From positions 9,203 through 73,202 of the forward strand of contig JADJPG010000104.1 in the NCBI GenBank assembly GCA_016713365.1: a stretch of 64,000 nt of DNA, written 5' to 3'. Positions within the stretch are counted from its first letter, which is position 1. The number at the start of each line of letters is the position of its first letter. This DNA comes from Verrucomicrobiota bacterium (GTDB lineage: Bacteria > Verrucomicrobiota > Verrucomicrobiia > Limisphaerales > JADJPG01). Positions 35,901 through 44,400 of this stretch are shown here, in pieces. The notes below the pieces were generated by a model that did not search any database, was not told the DNA's origin, and saw only the letters and a program-made list of their open reading frames with translations. Position numbers and translations under genes: made by a program.

Positions 35901-38507
35901 GCGGACGGTGCGGTTCGAAGCCAGTTCAGCTCCGCTCAATGCGCGACTCCAGATGCGGACTTCATCCATCTCACCGATCCACGGAGCGGAGCCGCCAAAT
36001 AGACTCCCGATGTTGAATTGCAACGAACCCGGCGGGAACGGCAGCGGACTGCCGCGGCTGGCGCGCAGTGTGCCGTCCACATAGAGGTGAGTGCTCGCAA
36101 CGTCCTTCACCACGGCGATGTGATGCCAGCTCCCGAATGGGAACTGAATCCCGGTGGCCCAGTTGGAGGAAACAAGGATTCGACCGGCGGCGTCGGTGGC
36201 GATGAAGAATGCGTTCGTGCCGGTGCCCTGGGAAATGAGACCGCGCGCGCCGGCATTGGTCGGAGCGCTTGCCCAGAACTCGACGGTGTAGGTGCCTTTG
36301 TTTCCGATCTTAGAGGGCGAGACATCCACCGCGCTGGCGACGCCCGACATCCGCAGCGCGCCGCCGACTCCGGCAATCGGCACGGCGTTCACACGAAGGT
36401 CGAATGCCTCGGTGGCCGTGAGTCCGCTCTCGTCCGTGACGGAAATGGTGATCGTCGAGACGCCGCTCAAATTCGGCGTGGGCTGGATGGTGACGGTGCG
36501 CGCATTGCCGACCCCGCCAAGGACGATGTTCGCGTCGGGAATCAGGCTGGTGTTACTGCTGCGCGCCGACACGGTGAGAAATCCTGCGCGCGTTTCGCGA
36601 TCGTCGACATCAAACCGAATCGGCCCGGTGGAACTATTCCGAGCGATGACGACGTTGCTGATCGCGGTAATGGTGGGCGGCGCAGATTGCAACGTGAAGT
36701 TGACGCCCGTGACGGCTGGACCGGCGGTGACGTTCCGACTCGCGGGCGAGAAGATGGCTCCACCGCGACTTGGAGTAATGGTGCGCGCTCCCGCCGGCAC
36801 CTGTCCAATGGTGTAGTTGCCTTCGATGTCCGTCACGACGCTTTGAGCGCCCGCCGTGACGGTAACGCCACGCACTCCGTTGCTCGAAAGGTCCACGACA
36901 CGACCGGAAACCGGAAAACTCGCCGCGGTGAAGTTGGCATTCGAAGCGCCGAGGAAAGTGTCGAGTGTGGCAGGCGTGAAGCCGTAGCCATCGAGCGAGG
37001 CTGAGAGTGTGAAACTTCCCGGTCCCAGCGGCGCGAGACGGTAGCCGCCATTCGCATCAGTGGTGGCGCTGAAGCCATTGCCACCAACGGTCACGCCCGC
37101 GATCCCTGCGCCGCCTGCACCGAGGACACGACCTGCGATGAACGCGGACTCCAGTTCAAAGTTCACCCCGAATCCCGCCGTCGGCACGACTTGCTGCGGC
37201 GGATTGAAGATGAAGCCTGCGCGTTCCGGCTGCACGGTGAACGTGCCCGTGAACAGATTGGTGAAGGCGTAGTTGCCGGTCGCGTCCGAGAAGACCGGCG
37301 TGGGTCCGACCCCGAGGCTCCAACTGTTGAGCGCGCCGACGTCCTGCCCGAAGGCATCGCGCACACGCAAACGCCAGGCGCCGTCGAGGGGTTTGCCGAA
37401 CAATGCGGCGAGCGCAGTGCCGCTGCCGTCGGTTGTCGAATAGGTGGCAGTCCAGTCGGCGCCGTCGTCGTTCACATTGGCGTCCTTCAGGCGGACTTGC
37501 GTGCCGTCGGGATGCACGAGCATGAGTTCGAGGTCGCCGCGGAACGGATGGGTGATGTTGACGCGGACTTTCGCGACACCGACGGAGCCGACGCCACTGA
37601 TCATGTTTGTGGATTCAATCGCGCCGTTGTCAGGAATCGGAATCAGCCCGGGCCCATCGACTGGACCCAGCACGGCGGTGACGGGAGAGTTGGTCACGCC
37701 GCCGAGGCCGGCGATGAGACGGCCGTGGATGATACGGGGGGTGAGTGTGGCGTTGATTTTCAGATCCTCGAACCAGTGATTTTCAGTAAAGCCACCCGTG
37801 CGTGCACTCAGGATCCAGCGGCCGCCGTAAACAGGCTGATATCCGGTCGGCAGGTTGTTGAAGATCGTCGTGCCGGCGTAATCGAGGTCCATGGTGCCGT
37901 CCGAATCGATTCGAATCGAAACGTCTCGGAGACGCGATGCAGGATCGGTCTGTCCACCGGGGCTGGTGGAAACCTGAATCGGCTGTTCACCAACCACCGA
38001 ACCATTCCATCGAACGCTGATGGAGGGCGCGTCGGCGCCGTTGTCAAACGTGTCGAACGAGATGGTCAGTCCGCTGGAGATTCCGATTCCATCTTCGCCC
38101 GGCGTCACGGTGTCCGGCGTGGTGGCTGCCGGTGCGAGGCTGAAACTGTAACCGTCGGCCGGAGGAATCGTGCCCCCGAACAGTGCTGCTCTGAAACTGA
38201 CCTGAAACGATTGCACGCCTTGCGCCGCGGGAAGTCCATCAACGAACGCCGTGCCCGTTTGGCCGCCGGGCGTCTGCGTGGTGAGTTTGAGATAACCACC
38301 ATTCACGGACGCGGTGCCGGTGAGCGTCAGGTTCGCGGACGGCGCGCTGTTGAAATCGTTTGTGTAACCGAACGTCGTTGGAAACTGCGCTTCAGCCGGG
38401 TTGATGAAGCCCGCGGCGAGCGCCAGCGGCAGCGCGATCTGGCAAAGCTTGGTGAACAGGCCGGTCTCCGTTTTCGGTCCGGTTCGTTGAAAGAGGTTCG
38501 TGCGCAT
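32601..38507 (-). CDS. Giant secreted protein A, N-terminal part: lectin-like, P-domain, LamG, cadherin-like and HAF modules
   Basis: The ATG at 38507 starts a long signal peptide (... IALPLALAAGFINPAEA). Order: L-type lectin-like domain about 40-255 (DGYSFSLAP, GIGISSGLTISFDTFDNG); P-domain-like about 270-410 (ITHPFRGDLELMLVHPDG, DGAWRLRVRD); two carboxypeptidase-regulatory-like domains about 455-600; Ig/cadherin-like domain; LamG about 715-900 (YTVEFWASAP, WHHIAVVKD, GEMDEVRIWSRAL); several cadherin-like domains (DEDTLTFTVVTPPQRGTL) to about 1300; HAF-type repeats about 1310-1640 (INDNGAIAGG, LNDAGEAVGS). From about 1650 the segment shared with giant B begins. Codons downstream of about 32,935 are out of frame; the protein continues at 32902-27521 (whole gene about 3,660 codons). 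Likely receptor-binding and display modules; 42 bases after the GWN protein gene. Confidence 0.75.
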   Translation of the reverse strand: MRTNLFQRTGPKTETGLFTKLCQIALPLALAAGFINPAEAQFPTTFGYTNDFNSAPSANLTLTGTASVNGGYLKLTTQTPGGQTGTAFVDGLPAAQGVQSFQVSFRAALFGGTIPPADGYSFSLAPAATTPDTVTPGEDGIGISSGLTISFDTFDNGADAPSISVRWNGSVVGEQPIQVSTSPGGQTDPASRLRDVSIRIDSDGTMDLDYAGTTIFNNLPTGYQPVYGGRWILSARTGGFTENHWFEDLKINATLTPRIIHGRLIAGLGGVTNSPVTAVLGPVDGPGLIPIPDNGAIESTNMISGVGSVGVAKVRVNITHPFRGDLELMLVHPDGTQVRLKDANVNDDGADWTATYSTTDGSGTALAALFGKPLDGAWRLRVRDAFGQDVGALNSWSLGVGPTPVFSDATGNYAFTNLFTGTFTVQPERAGFIFNPPQQVVPTAGFGVNFELESAFIAGRVLGAGGAGIAGVTVGGNGFSATTDANGGYRLAPLGPGSFTLSASLDGYGFTPATLDTFLGASNANFTAASFPVSGRVVDLSSNGVRGVTVTAGAQSVVTDIEGNYTIGQVPAGARTITPSRGGAIFSPASRNVTAGPAVTGVNFTLQSAPPTITAISNVVIARNSSTGPIRFDVDDRETRAGFLTVSARSSNTSLIPDANIVLGGVGNARTVTIQPTPNLSGVSTITISVTDESGLTATEAFDLRVNAVPIAGVGGALRMSGVASAVDVSPSKIGNKGTYTVEFWASAPTNAGARGLISQGTGTNAFFIATDAAGRILVSSNWATGIQFPFGSWHHIAVVKDVASTHLYVDGTLRASRGSPLPFPPGSLQFNIGSLFGGSAPWIGEMDEVRIWSRALSGAELASNRTVRVLATAEDLTALWRFDERSGIIVDDEVGNVHSGTSGSGTTRIQSSLNFSRYLTTEDTPFNDRLQAWDPDEDTLTFTVVTPPQRGTLAITDASNGAFTYTPNANASGEDRFSFSVSDGYAETEVSLVSITITPDTNSPSISFVGNQVVAEDNTLGPIAFSVSDSEVAAEVLTVSGVCSSAALVPASGFEFSGSGSNRTVRITPATNADGSATISLIVSDGKLTATNQFVLTITPVNDAPVFAIAPTNQVVRRGQTTQSQPFIVNDVDSGVDSLVVTAVSGDTFRVPIVTLGGSGANRTVSVTSGAALSGPSQIIVSVSDGALSSSVNFTVQVNEPPVISPVAAQSTFRNVVKNVPFTVTDSDSVPVRPALSGFSSNPAVVGADGIAILGTAGSYNLRLTPVPGAVGTTTISIVGSDGLFQSTNTFTFFVEEPLEYTLIELPNLPGSEGTSVSDMNDNGLVAGTADLPGFAERAVVWDTRTTPPTISLINAPNFAFATSINNAGQVVGGNYNFTNSTFEARGFIFDNGTYTPLPLDNSQPSFAWQINDNGAIAGGLFNSKQVVYREGSSQSNLGNTFYIGASMGSVIRMNNRGEILGRSSDGRRGVLWQLNSDNTRTVRDFGSFGDVVYIRDNDMGNLNNVGQVGLSLKGGGPIIFNYRTGTTNANLNAQLRALFPTNFNTFTLRGLNDAGEAVGSAIIQSTQIGPQILGERTYVFSDGRVFPLQDFVPTNTFVLEDAVTINAAGDIAGNGTKPGVGRRAFVLRRQVLVGQPLAPPFQAINPLTQRAYQPPQVEAIDGTPIEQAAQASLWSDLEQKLYFTRPIAARVTWLTTASLADANPPPPVVRVMRAVFPSDPQIHVAGAPVEVEPLTASSPYRAIVMSYSTVPGAIYDAGSKQLIANQPGYTVIRYLIAPEAALGSSPDPLTHSNYFQVVRSVAWNDPLAFRDGQSATVGTPVSDPRGLSVATNSPKSGWVVNVISPYDGVGAEAAYDRTRSDRPDHPGEQGHRFAERRPRGRVLQGQSHHRLVVAGLVCALQHLMARWRNEPRHRQSARLRPAAGGAVPGQTHLRAVEHESARLQSQRRTRVLRPEQVRRRALRAAQ

Positions 38508-38549
38508 ATCGTGGAACAGGTAAAGGGTTCGGAAAGTGGTTCTCGCTGA

Positions 38550-40271
38550 TTACTGGTTGAGCACGGGGGAGTTGTTCACGCGCGTGAGACGGAAGGTGCC
38601 GCTCGTGACGATGTTCGAGCGGTGCAGGCCGGAGACGGTTTCGCGATACACGCCGCCGAGCACGGAGTAGCCGTATTCAATCGCGGCCGACGCGCTTTCC
38701 AGCGCGCTGGGCGGTTGCGCGGTGAATTGCAGCTCAACCTGGCGCGTGATGCGGTAGGCCTCGGCTTTGAAGTTCGTGAACGTCGCGTCGAGGTTGTCGT
38801 GGTCCGGATGATACTTGTGCTTGAACGGATTCGTCGGCGCGTCGGGTTCCAGCACCAGCGTGGCGCGCGCGGTGTTGCCGATGCCGAAGCTGCCGGTCAT
38901 CGCGAGCACGTTGCTGGTGCCGCCGGCGAAATCGTAATCTACGGTGCTGATGCGGCGGCCGACAGAGACGCCGTCGCGCAACGACGCGCCGCGGTAGAGC
39001 GGAAGCAGGGAATCATCAGTGAGCAGCACGTAGCGGCCAGGCTTCTCCGAAACCGCCCGACCTTGCGCGTCGTTGGTCGTGGTGCCGTTCTGCCACATCT
39101 GGATTACTTCCTTGAGGAGGAACGGCCTGCCGTTCCCATCGACGTGAACAATGACGCGCATGTCGAATCCGGAACGGGTGGGCGTGAGGCGCGAGGGCTG
39201 CGAGGAGTTCACCTCGTTCACATTCGTTAACGTCACTGTGCCCACCCACAGACCGGCGCTGAGCTCCGCGCTGCCGGTCGGTGCGCCGAGATCCAAGCCG
39301 CGCCGCGCTGCGGTCAGTTTGCCGGCGGTGACGGAGACGAGGTAACGCGTGCCAATGTCGTCCTTCACTTCGAGCACAGAGCCGTAGTTCGTCCCGGAGA
39401 AATCCTTCCGGCGAATGGCGAGAAAGCCGTCGAGCGTCTCGTTACCTTCCAGCGTGAAGCAGTGTGGGGCCGGGAGGTTAATCCAGTTCAGGCGATTGCT
39501 GACGAACGCCTGGTAGGACAGCGGAGTCGCCGCGCCGGTGCGAATGTCTTGCAGGCAAATCACGCGCGAGGAACCGGACTCGTTCTTGTAGTGCTGAATG
39601 ATTTCGTTGAGCAGCGTGCCGTAGTCGAGTCCGTCGCCAGGCTCGAGCGTGAAGCCAAGCGGACCTTGATATGTCGAGGCGCCGTTGCAGAACGACCAAT
39701 ACGCCTCGCCGTGCTTCATCGAGTCGGTCGCGTTCACCAACGTCCACTGGCCGTTGTCGCGCAGTTGGTAGATGCGTTGTCCGGAGTGTGCCGCCGACGG
39801 ACCGAAGAACGTGGCGAAGGTCGGGAGTTGCGCCGGATTGACGGGGAAGCCGCGCAGGTTGAAGGAATCCGCCACCCATTTCGCGGCGCGCACGACCGGG
39901 CGTCCGGTTATGCTCAGCGTTCGTGGGCCGTTGGTGAGTTTGACGAGGTACGCCCGCAGCGCATTGACGGTATGCAGCTTGGTGAGGAACGCCTCGGGGC
40001 GCGACGCCGGGAAATACGGCAGCCAGCCGGGTTGATTGAACAGGTCCTCGGACTGATCCTGGATGAACTCCACGGTGCCGCCTGGCACGTAGGTCCAGAC
40101 GCTGGACACCGGGAGGTTCGCGAAGACTTGGGCGACTTCCGCATTCGTCGGTTCGACTTCGAGCCAGATCGAATTCCAGCCGTTGCGCAGCTGGAAGGTT
40201 TGCGTGACCGTCTGCGCGCTCGCGGAGACGACGAGCAGCGTCAGCAGGAGGAAACGAAGCAGTGTCTTCAT
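38550..40271 (-). CDS. 'GWN' secreted protein A, conserved partner of the giant protein
   Basis: 573 residues from the ATG at 40271, which starts a signal peptide (MKTLLRFLLLTLLVVSASA). The longer frame upstream lacks an export signal. The mature start is TQTFQLRNGWNSIWLEVEP ... LPVSSVWTYVPG, then a beta-rich body (AYLVKLTNGPRTLSITGRP, YWSFCNGASTYQGPLGF, RYLVSVTAGKLTAARRG). It ends KHKYHPDHDN ... VYRETVSGLHRSNI ... GTFRLTRVNNSPVLNQ. No enzyme motif seen. A paralogue with the same ending lies directly upstream of giant B, so the pair GWN protein-giant is a conserved two-gene unit. A related GWN stretch is also inserted in the RHS protein. Possibly an anchoring or assembly partner. Confidence 0.75.
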   Translation of the reverse strand: MKTLLRFLLLTLLVVSASAQTVTQTFQLRNGWNSIWLEVEPTNAEVAQVFANLPVSSVWTYVPGGTVEFIQDQSEDLFNQPGWLPYFPASRPEAFLTKLHTVNALRAYLVKLTNGPRTLSITGRPVVRAAKWVADSFNLRGFPVNPAQLPTFATFFGPSAAHSGQRIYQLRDNGQWTLVNATDSMKHGEAYWSFCNGASTYQGPLGFTLEPGDGLDYGTLLNEIIQHYKNESGSSRVICLQDIRTGAATPLSYQAFVSNRLNWINLPAPHCFTLEGNETLDGFLAIRRKDFSGTNYGSVLEVKDDIGTRYLVSVTAGKLTAARRGLDLGAPTGSAELSAGLWVGTVTLTNVNEVNSSQPSRLTPTRSGFDMRVIVHVDGNGRPFLLKEVIQMWQNGTTTNDAQGRAVSEKPGRYVLLTDDSLLPLYRGASLRDGVSVGRRISTVDYDFAGGTSNVLAMTGSFGIGNTARATLVLEPDAPTNPFKHKYHPDHDNLDATFTNFKAEAYRITRQVELQFTAQPPSALESASAAIEYGYSVLGGVYRETVSGLHRSNIVTSGTFRLTRVNNSPVLNQ

Positions 40272-40288
40272 AAAAGGGAAATCCTGGT

Positions 40289-41266
40289 TCAAGGAGTGTC
40301 GGACATCGTCACGCCCGGCAGCCGGGGCGGCTGGCTTTTCTGCGTGGGAATCGAAAGCTGTTCGACGCGCGCCTGATCGATGCGGATCTCGAGCCCGTGT
40401 TTCATGGCCGCGTGGAAGTCGCGTTCCGCCAGCGCGGCTTTGTCGCGGGCGCTCTGGTGGCGCAAGAGCTCCTTCACCTCGGCCAGTGGCTTTCGGGCGG
40501 CATCGCGTATCTCCACGAGCCTCGCGATGAAATAACCGCGCGACGTTTCGATGAGCGGAGCGAAATCTCCGGCTTTCGAAACTTTCTCCAAAGCGTCGAC
40601 GAGCGCGGGTTCCACTGCAGCGGCACCTCGCGAAAACCAACCGAGGTCGCCGCCCTTGTAGCGTGTGACCTGATCGTCGGAGTGCCGTACGCACAGTTGC
40701 GCGAACGCCTGAGCGTCGCCGGCGCGGGCTTCGGCGAGGATGGATTCAGCGCGTCGCCGCGCTTCCGCCTTCTTTTCAGCGGAGGCGTTTGCCGGTTGCG
40801 CGATGAACAACATGGCGCCCCGCATTGACGCCGGCTGAACAAAGCGATCGCCACTGGCTTCGTAGGCGGTCTGAATCTCCTGCTCGCTGACGACGGACGT
40901 GGCGTTCGTGAAACGCTGTTCCCGGAACTGCGCGATGATCAGGTTCTTGATGCGCGCCTGCATCTCGGGCGATTGGTCGAACCCGCTGGCCTTTGCCTGG
41001 GCGAAAATCGCCTCCTGTCGGACGAGGCGTTCGAGGGTTTCGAGCTTTTGTTCCAGCGTGACGGCTTCCGCCGGAGTGGCACCGAAGCGACGTCGCAGTT
41101 CGCTGCGCAGGGTTTCCTCCGAGATTTCCTGACCGCCGATGGTCGCCACTGCCGTCGCGGGAAACGCCGACGAAACGACGGCATCCTTCTCCGCGCTTTT
41201 CCGGCACGACAACGTGCCGGCGGCGACGAAGGCGAGGGCAACCCAGGCCAACAGATTCGATCTCAT
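40289..41266 (-). CDS. PpiC/SurA-type peptidyl-prolyl isomerase lipoprotein, first gene of operon A
   Basis: 325 residues from the ATG at 41266, preceded by GAGGAG about 11 bases upstream. Lipoprotein signal MRSNLLAWVALAFVAAGTLSC with the lipobox Cys at 21. A SurA-like N-terminal helical region spans about 40-150 (QEISEETLRSELRRRFG, VSEQEIQTAYE). A parvulin domain follows at about 155-265 (SILAEARAGDAQAFAQLC, GGDLGWFSRG, APLIETSRGYFIARLVE). Predicted cis/trans isomerase or chaperone tethered to a membrane, helping exported proteins fold. The next gene starts 17 bases after its stop, so it is in operon with the GWN protein and the giant gene and may be their dedicated foldase (inference). Confidence 0.8.
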   Translation of the reverse strand: MRSNLLAWVALAFVAAGTLSCRKSAEKDAVVSSAFPATAVATIGGQEISEETLRSELRRRFGATPAEAVTLEQKLETLERLVRQEAIFAQAKASGFDQSPEMQARIKNLIIAQFREQRFTNATSVVSEQEIQTAYEASGDRFVQPASMRGAMLFIAQPANASAEKKAEARRRAESILAEARAGDAQAFAQLCVRHSDDQVTRYKGGDLGWFSRGAAAVEPALVDALEKVSKAGDFAPLIETSRGYFIARLVEIRDAARKPLAEVKELLRHQSARDKAALAERDFHAAMKHGLEIRIDQARVEQLSIPTQKSQPPRLPGVTMSDTP

Positions 41267-41361
41267 CTCGGTAATCACTCCTCCAATGCGCGAACGCGGA
41301 CAGAAAAGGGCCACGCGGGAAGAAATAATTTTTGGCCGGGAGAAAAGGGCGTCGGATCAGG

Positions 41362-41381
41362 GCGAGAACGGGCGTTCTCGC
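41362..41381 (-). terminator. Weak hairpin after the kinase-WD40 gene
   Basis: GCGAGAAC and GTTCTCGC form a perfect 8-bp stem with a 4-base loop about 100 bases beyond the stop at 41484. No T-run follows, so if it terminates transcription it would be Rho-assisted or only pausing. The rest of 41267-41483 should hold the operon A promoter, which I could not place. Confidence 0.3.
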
Positions 41382-41483
41382 GCGGCGTGACCGTCCAAGA
41401 GGTGGGTTGAAGAACCCCCAGAAGCTGAAATTAGGACGAGGGGCGCGAACAGCCGGACCGCGGCTACGGCCGGGAAGTTGAAC

Positions 41484-44400
41484 CTACGGCCGCGGGCGGA
41501 ACGCCTGCCAGCGTTCCTGCATTTCGGCGACGGACAGCGGGGCCATGCCAAGACCGAGCCGAAGCTTGTTCGCGGAGAGCAGTTCGGCCTCGCGCTGGAG
41601 TTCGTGAAGCGGCTCGGTGGTCGGCGAGACGTCCCAGACGCGGGCGGTTCCGTCCGGACTGTAGGTGATCACTTCGCGGCCGTCCGGGCTCCATTCGCCG
41701 GCGCTGACCTGGTGGTTGTGAATGAGCGGCGGCGTGATCGCCTCGCCGGAAGCGGCGTCCCAAACGCGCGCTGTTTTGTCCATCGAAACGGTGAGCAGCA
41801 GTCGGCTGTCAGGGCTAAAGCTGGCGTGCCAGATGTAAGAGGCATGGCGCAACGGCGGCGTGGTGGCGTGGCCGGTCGTCGCATCCCAGACCACGGCGGT
41901 CGTGTCTTCGCTGCCGGTGACGATGGAGCGTCCGTCCGGGCTGTAGGCGGCGAACAGGACGCCATCGCGATGGGCCAACGGCGGACCGACGGATTCGCCG
42001 GTCTCCGCGTTCCAGACGCGTGCTTCGCGGGACAACTGGGAGATGTCGGAAGGGGCGGTGACCACGCGCTTCCCATCCGGGCTGAACGACGCCCAGTACA
42101 CATCGCAGACGTGTTTCATCGACTGGCCGACGCGCTCGCCCGTCGTCGCGTCCCACACTTGCGCGGTGTGATCGCGACTGGCGGTGACCACGCGTTTGCC
42201 GTCGCGACTGAACTCCGCGGTCCGCACCGGTCCTCGATGACGCAACAGCGGAGCCAGCAGATCTCCGCGGGACGAATCCCAGATTCCCGCACTGCCGTCG
42301 GAGCTTGCTGTCAGCAATCGCGTCCCATCTGGGCTGAACTCCACGCTCGCGACGAGATTGCTGTGCGCTAGAAACGAATGGACGATGGTGGCCGTCAGGC
42401 CGTCGAGAACGGTGACGGCGCCGTTGGTGGAGCCGATGGCAATCTGGCGGCCGCTCGGGCTGAATCGACCTGCGGAGGTTGCGACGGCGATGCGGTTCGA
42501 CGCCAGCAGCGCGCCGGTGGAGCGATCCCAAATGTTGACCCAGCCATTTCGTCCGGCGGTGGCGATACGATTGCCGTCCGGGCTGTAGGCTGCGAAGGTC
42601 ACGCGCCCATCATGACGGAAAATGTGCCGTGCCACCGAAGCGGCTTCGAGATCCCAGACGCGAACGGATTCATCCTGACCCCCGGTCAGCAGCCATTTGC
42701 TGTCCGGGCTGAACGCCGCGACGGCCACATACCCGGCGTGATGCAGCCACGGGGATGCCGGCGAACCATTGTGCGGATTCCACAGTCGCGCCGTGCCGTC
42801 CCAGCTCGCCGTGGCGAACTTCTTTCCATCCGGGCTGAAGATCGATCGTCCCACGCCGCGCGCGTGGCGCATCGCGTCGCCAGTCGGCAGACCGGTGGCG
42901 ACGTCGTAGATGCGGGCGAGACCCTCCCAGCTGGCGGCCCCGATCCATTTCCCGTCCGGGCTAAGCTGGCAATCGAAGATGTCCCCGAGCGGTGAATGAA
43001 GCGACATCAGTTGCCGGCCCGTAGCGAACTCCCACACGCCGAGGCCGCATGGCTGGGAGCCGAACGTGGCGCCAAACACGCTACCATCGCGGGACATCCA
43101 GAGCCGGTGGATGGTCCCGGGGAAAGTCATGGGCGAACCGAGAGGCTCTCCCGAGGAAAGCTCCCAACGGTAAAGCGTGTAGTCCCGCTGAAGCGCCAGA
43201 GCGCGTTGTCCGTCGCTGGAAACGCGCGTCTCCAAGTAGGGACCTTTGGAACCGGAGAGCCGGGTTCCGTTGGTGTTCCAATACCGATCGTGAACGACCA
43301 GTCCCTGGGGAGATTCCACGAGCGAAAGGTCATGAGGAATCCCGCCCGGAAGCGCCGGGATATCACGGACTCCGGGGACCGCAGATTCGCTGGAGACGGT
43401 GCGTTGAAAAAGTTCTGAGGTATGCGGAACGAGGCTTTCCAACGTGATACCGCTTTCGAAATCCCACACGCTGCCGCGTCCGTCGTCACGCATGGCCACG
43501 ACCCGCTGGCTGTCCGCCGTGAACGCCGCCTGCGCCACGAACCGGCCCATGAAACCGATGTGCGCGAGCCGGGGGATGAAGCGTCGCGTCGCAGCGATGC
43601 GTCGCCGGTGAATGTCTTCCCGCGCAGCGTCGCCTTGCTCCAAGCGCATCGCCTCCACGAACCACAACAACGCCGCTGCGTGATCGCCATTTGCGACGAG
43701 CTTGTTGCCGCTGCTGACATTCAGCAGCACCAACTGACGGCGCGACTCCTCCGTCTTGGCCTGGGCGATTTCGCGTGCTTCATCGGCATCCCGACGCAGT
43801 TCCGATTGAGTGTGCTCGGCGTCGACGGCGCGTTGGCGCGCCTCGCGTTCGCGGAAGAACATTACCGTGGCAATGCCAAGGCCGACCACGAGCGCGAGTG
43901 CCGCGGCGAAGGCCGAGAAGAAGAACGTGCGATTGCGGCGGACGAGTTTTTGGAAGGCATCCCACCCACTCGGCGGACGCGCGCCGACTGGTTCGTTGTC
44001 GAGATGCCGCCGTAAATCAACGGCGAGCGCGCCAGCGCTTTCGTAACGGCGCGCGCGATCTTTCTCGAGCGCCTTGAGCACGATCCAGTCGAGGTCGCCG
44101 CGCACGGAGGAGATTAGGCGCGGCGGCTCCGTGGCGCGGAATCCTGCGACGATGGATTGTTCGCCCACGGGCAGCTGGCGCAGTCGCGTCGAAGGCTTGG
44201 CCGGATCGGTTTCGCAGATGGTTCGCCGCAAGGAATCAATGCCGGCTCGAAGCAGCTCCTCACCGTCGAACGGCGGCCGGCCGGTGAGCAATTCGTAGAG
44301 CAACACGCCTAGCGAATAGATGTCGCTGCGAGTGTCGATGTCCACGCCACCCATCCGCGCCTGTTCTGGGCTCATGTAGGCAGGCGTGCCGAGAAACAGC

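Noticed and set aside
27521..38507. Giant A as an ordinary adhesin only
   Set aside because: The N-terminal modules would fit an adhesin, but the conserved helical C-terminal 1,900 residues shared with the RHS-linked giant are not explained by that; kept as the alternative hypothesis.
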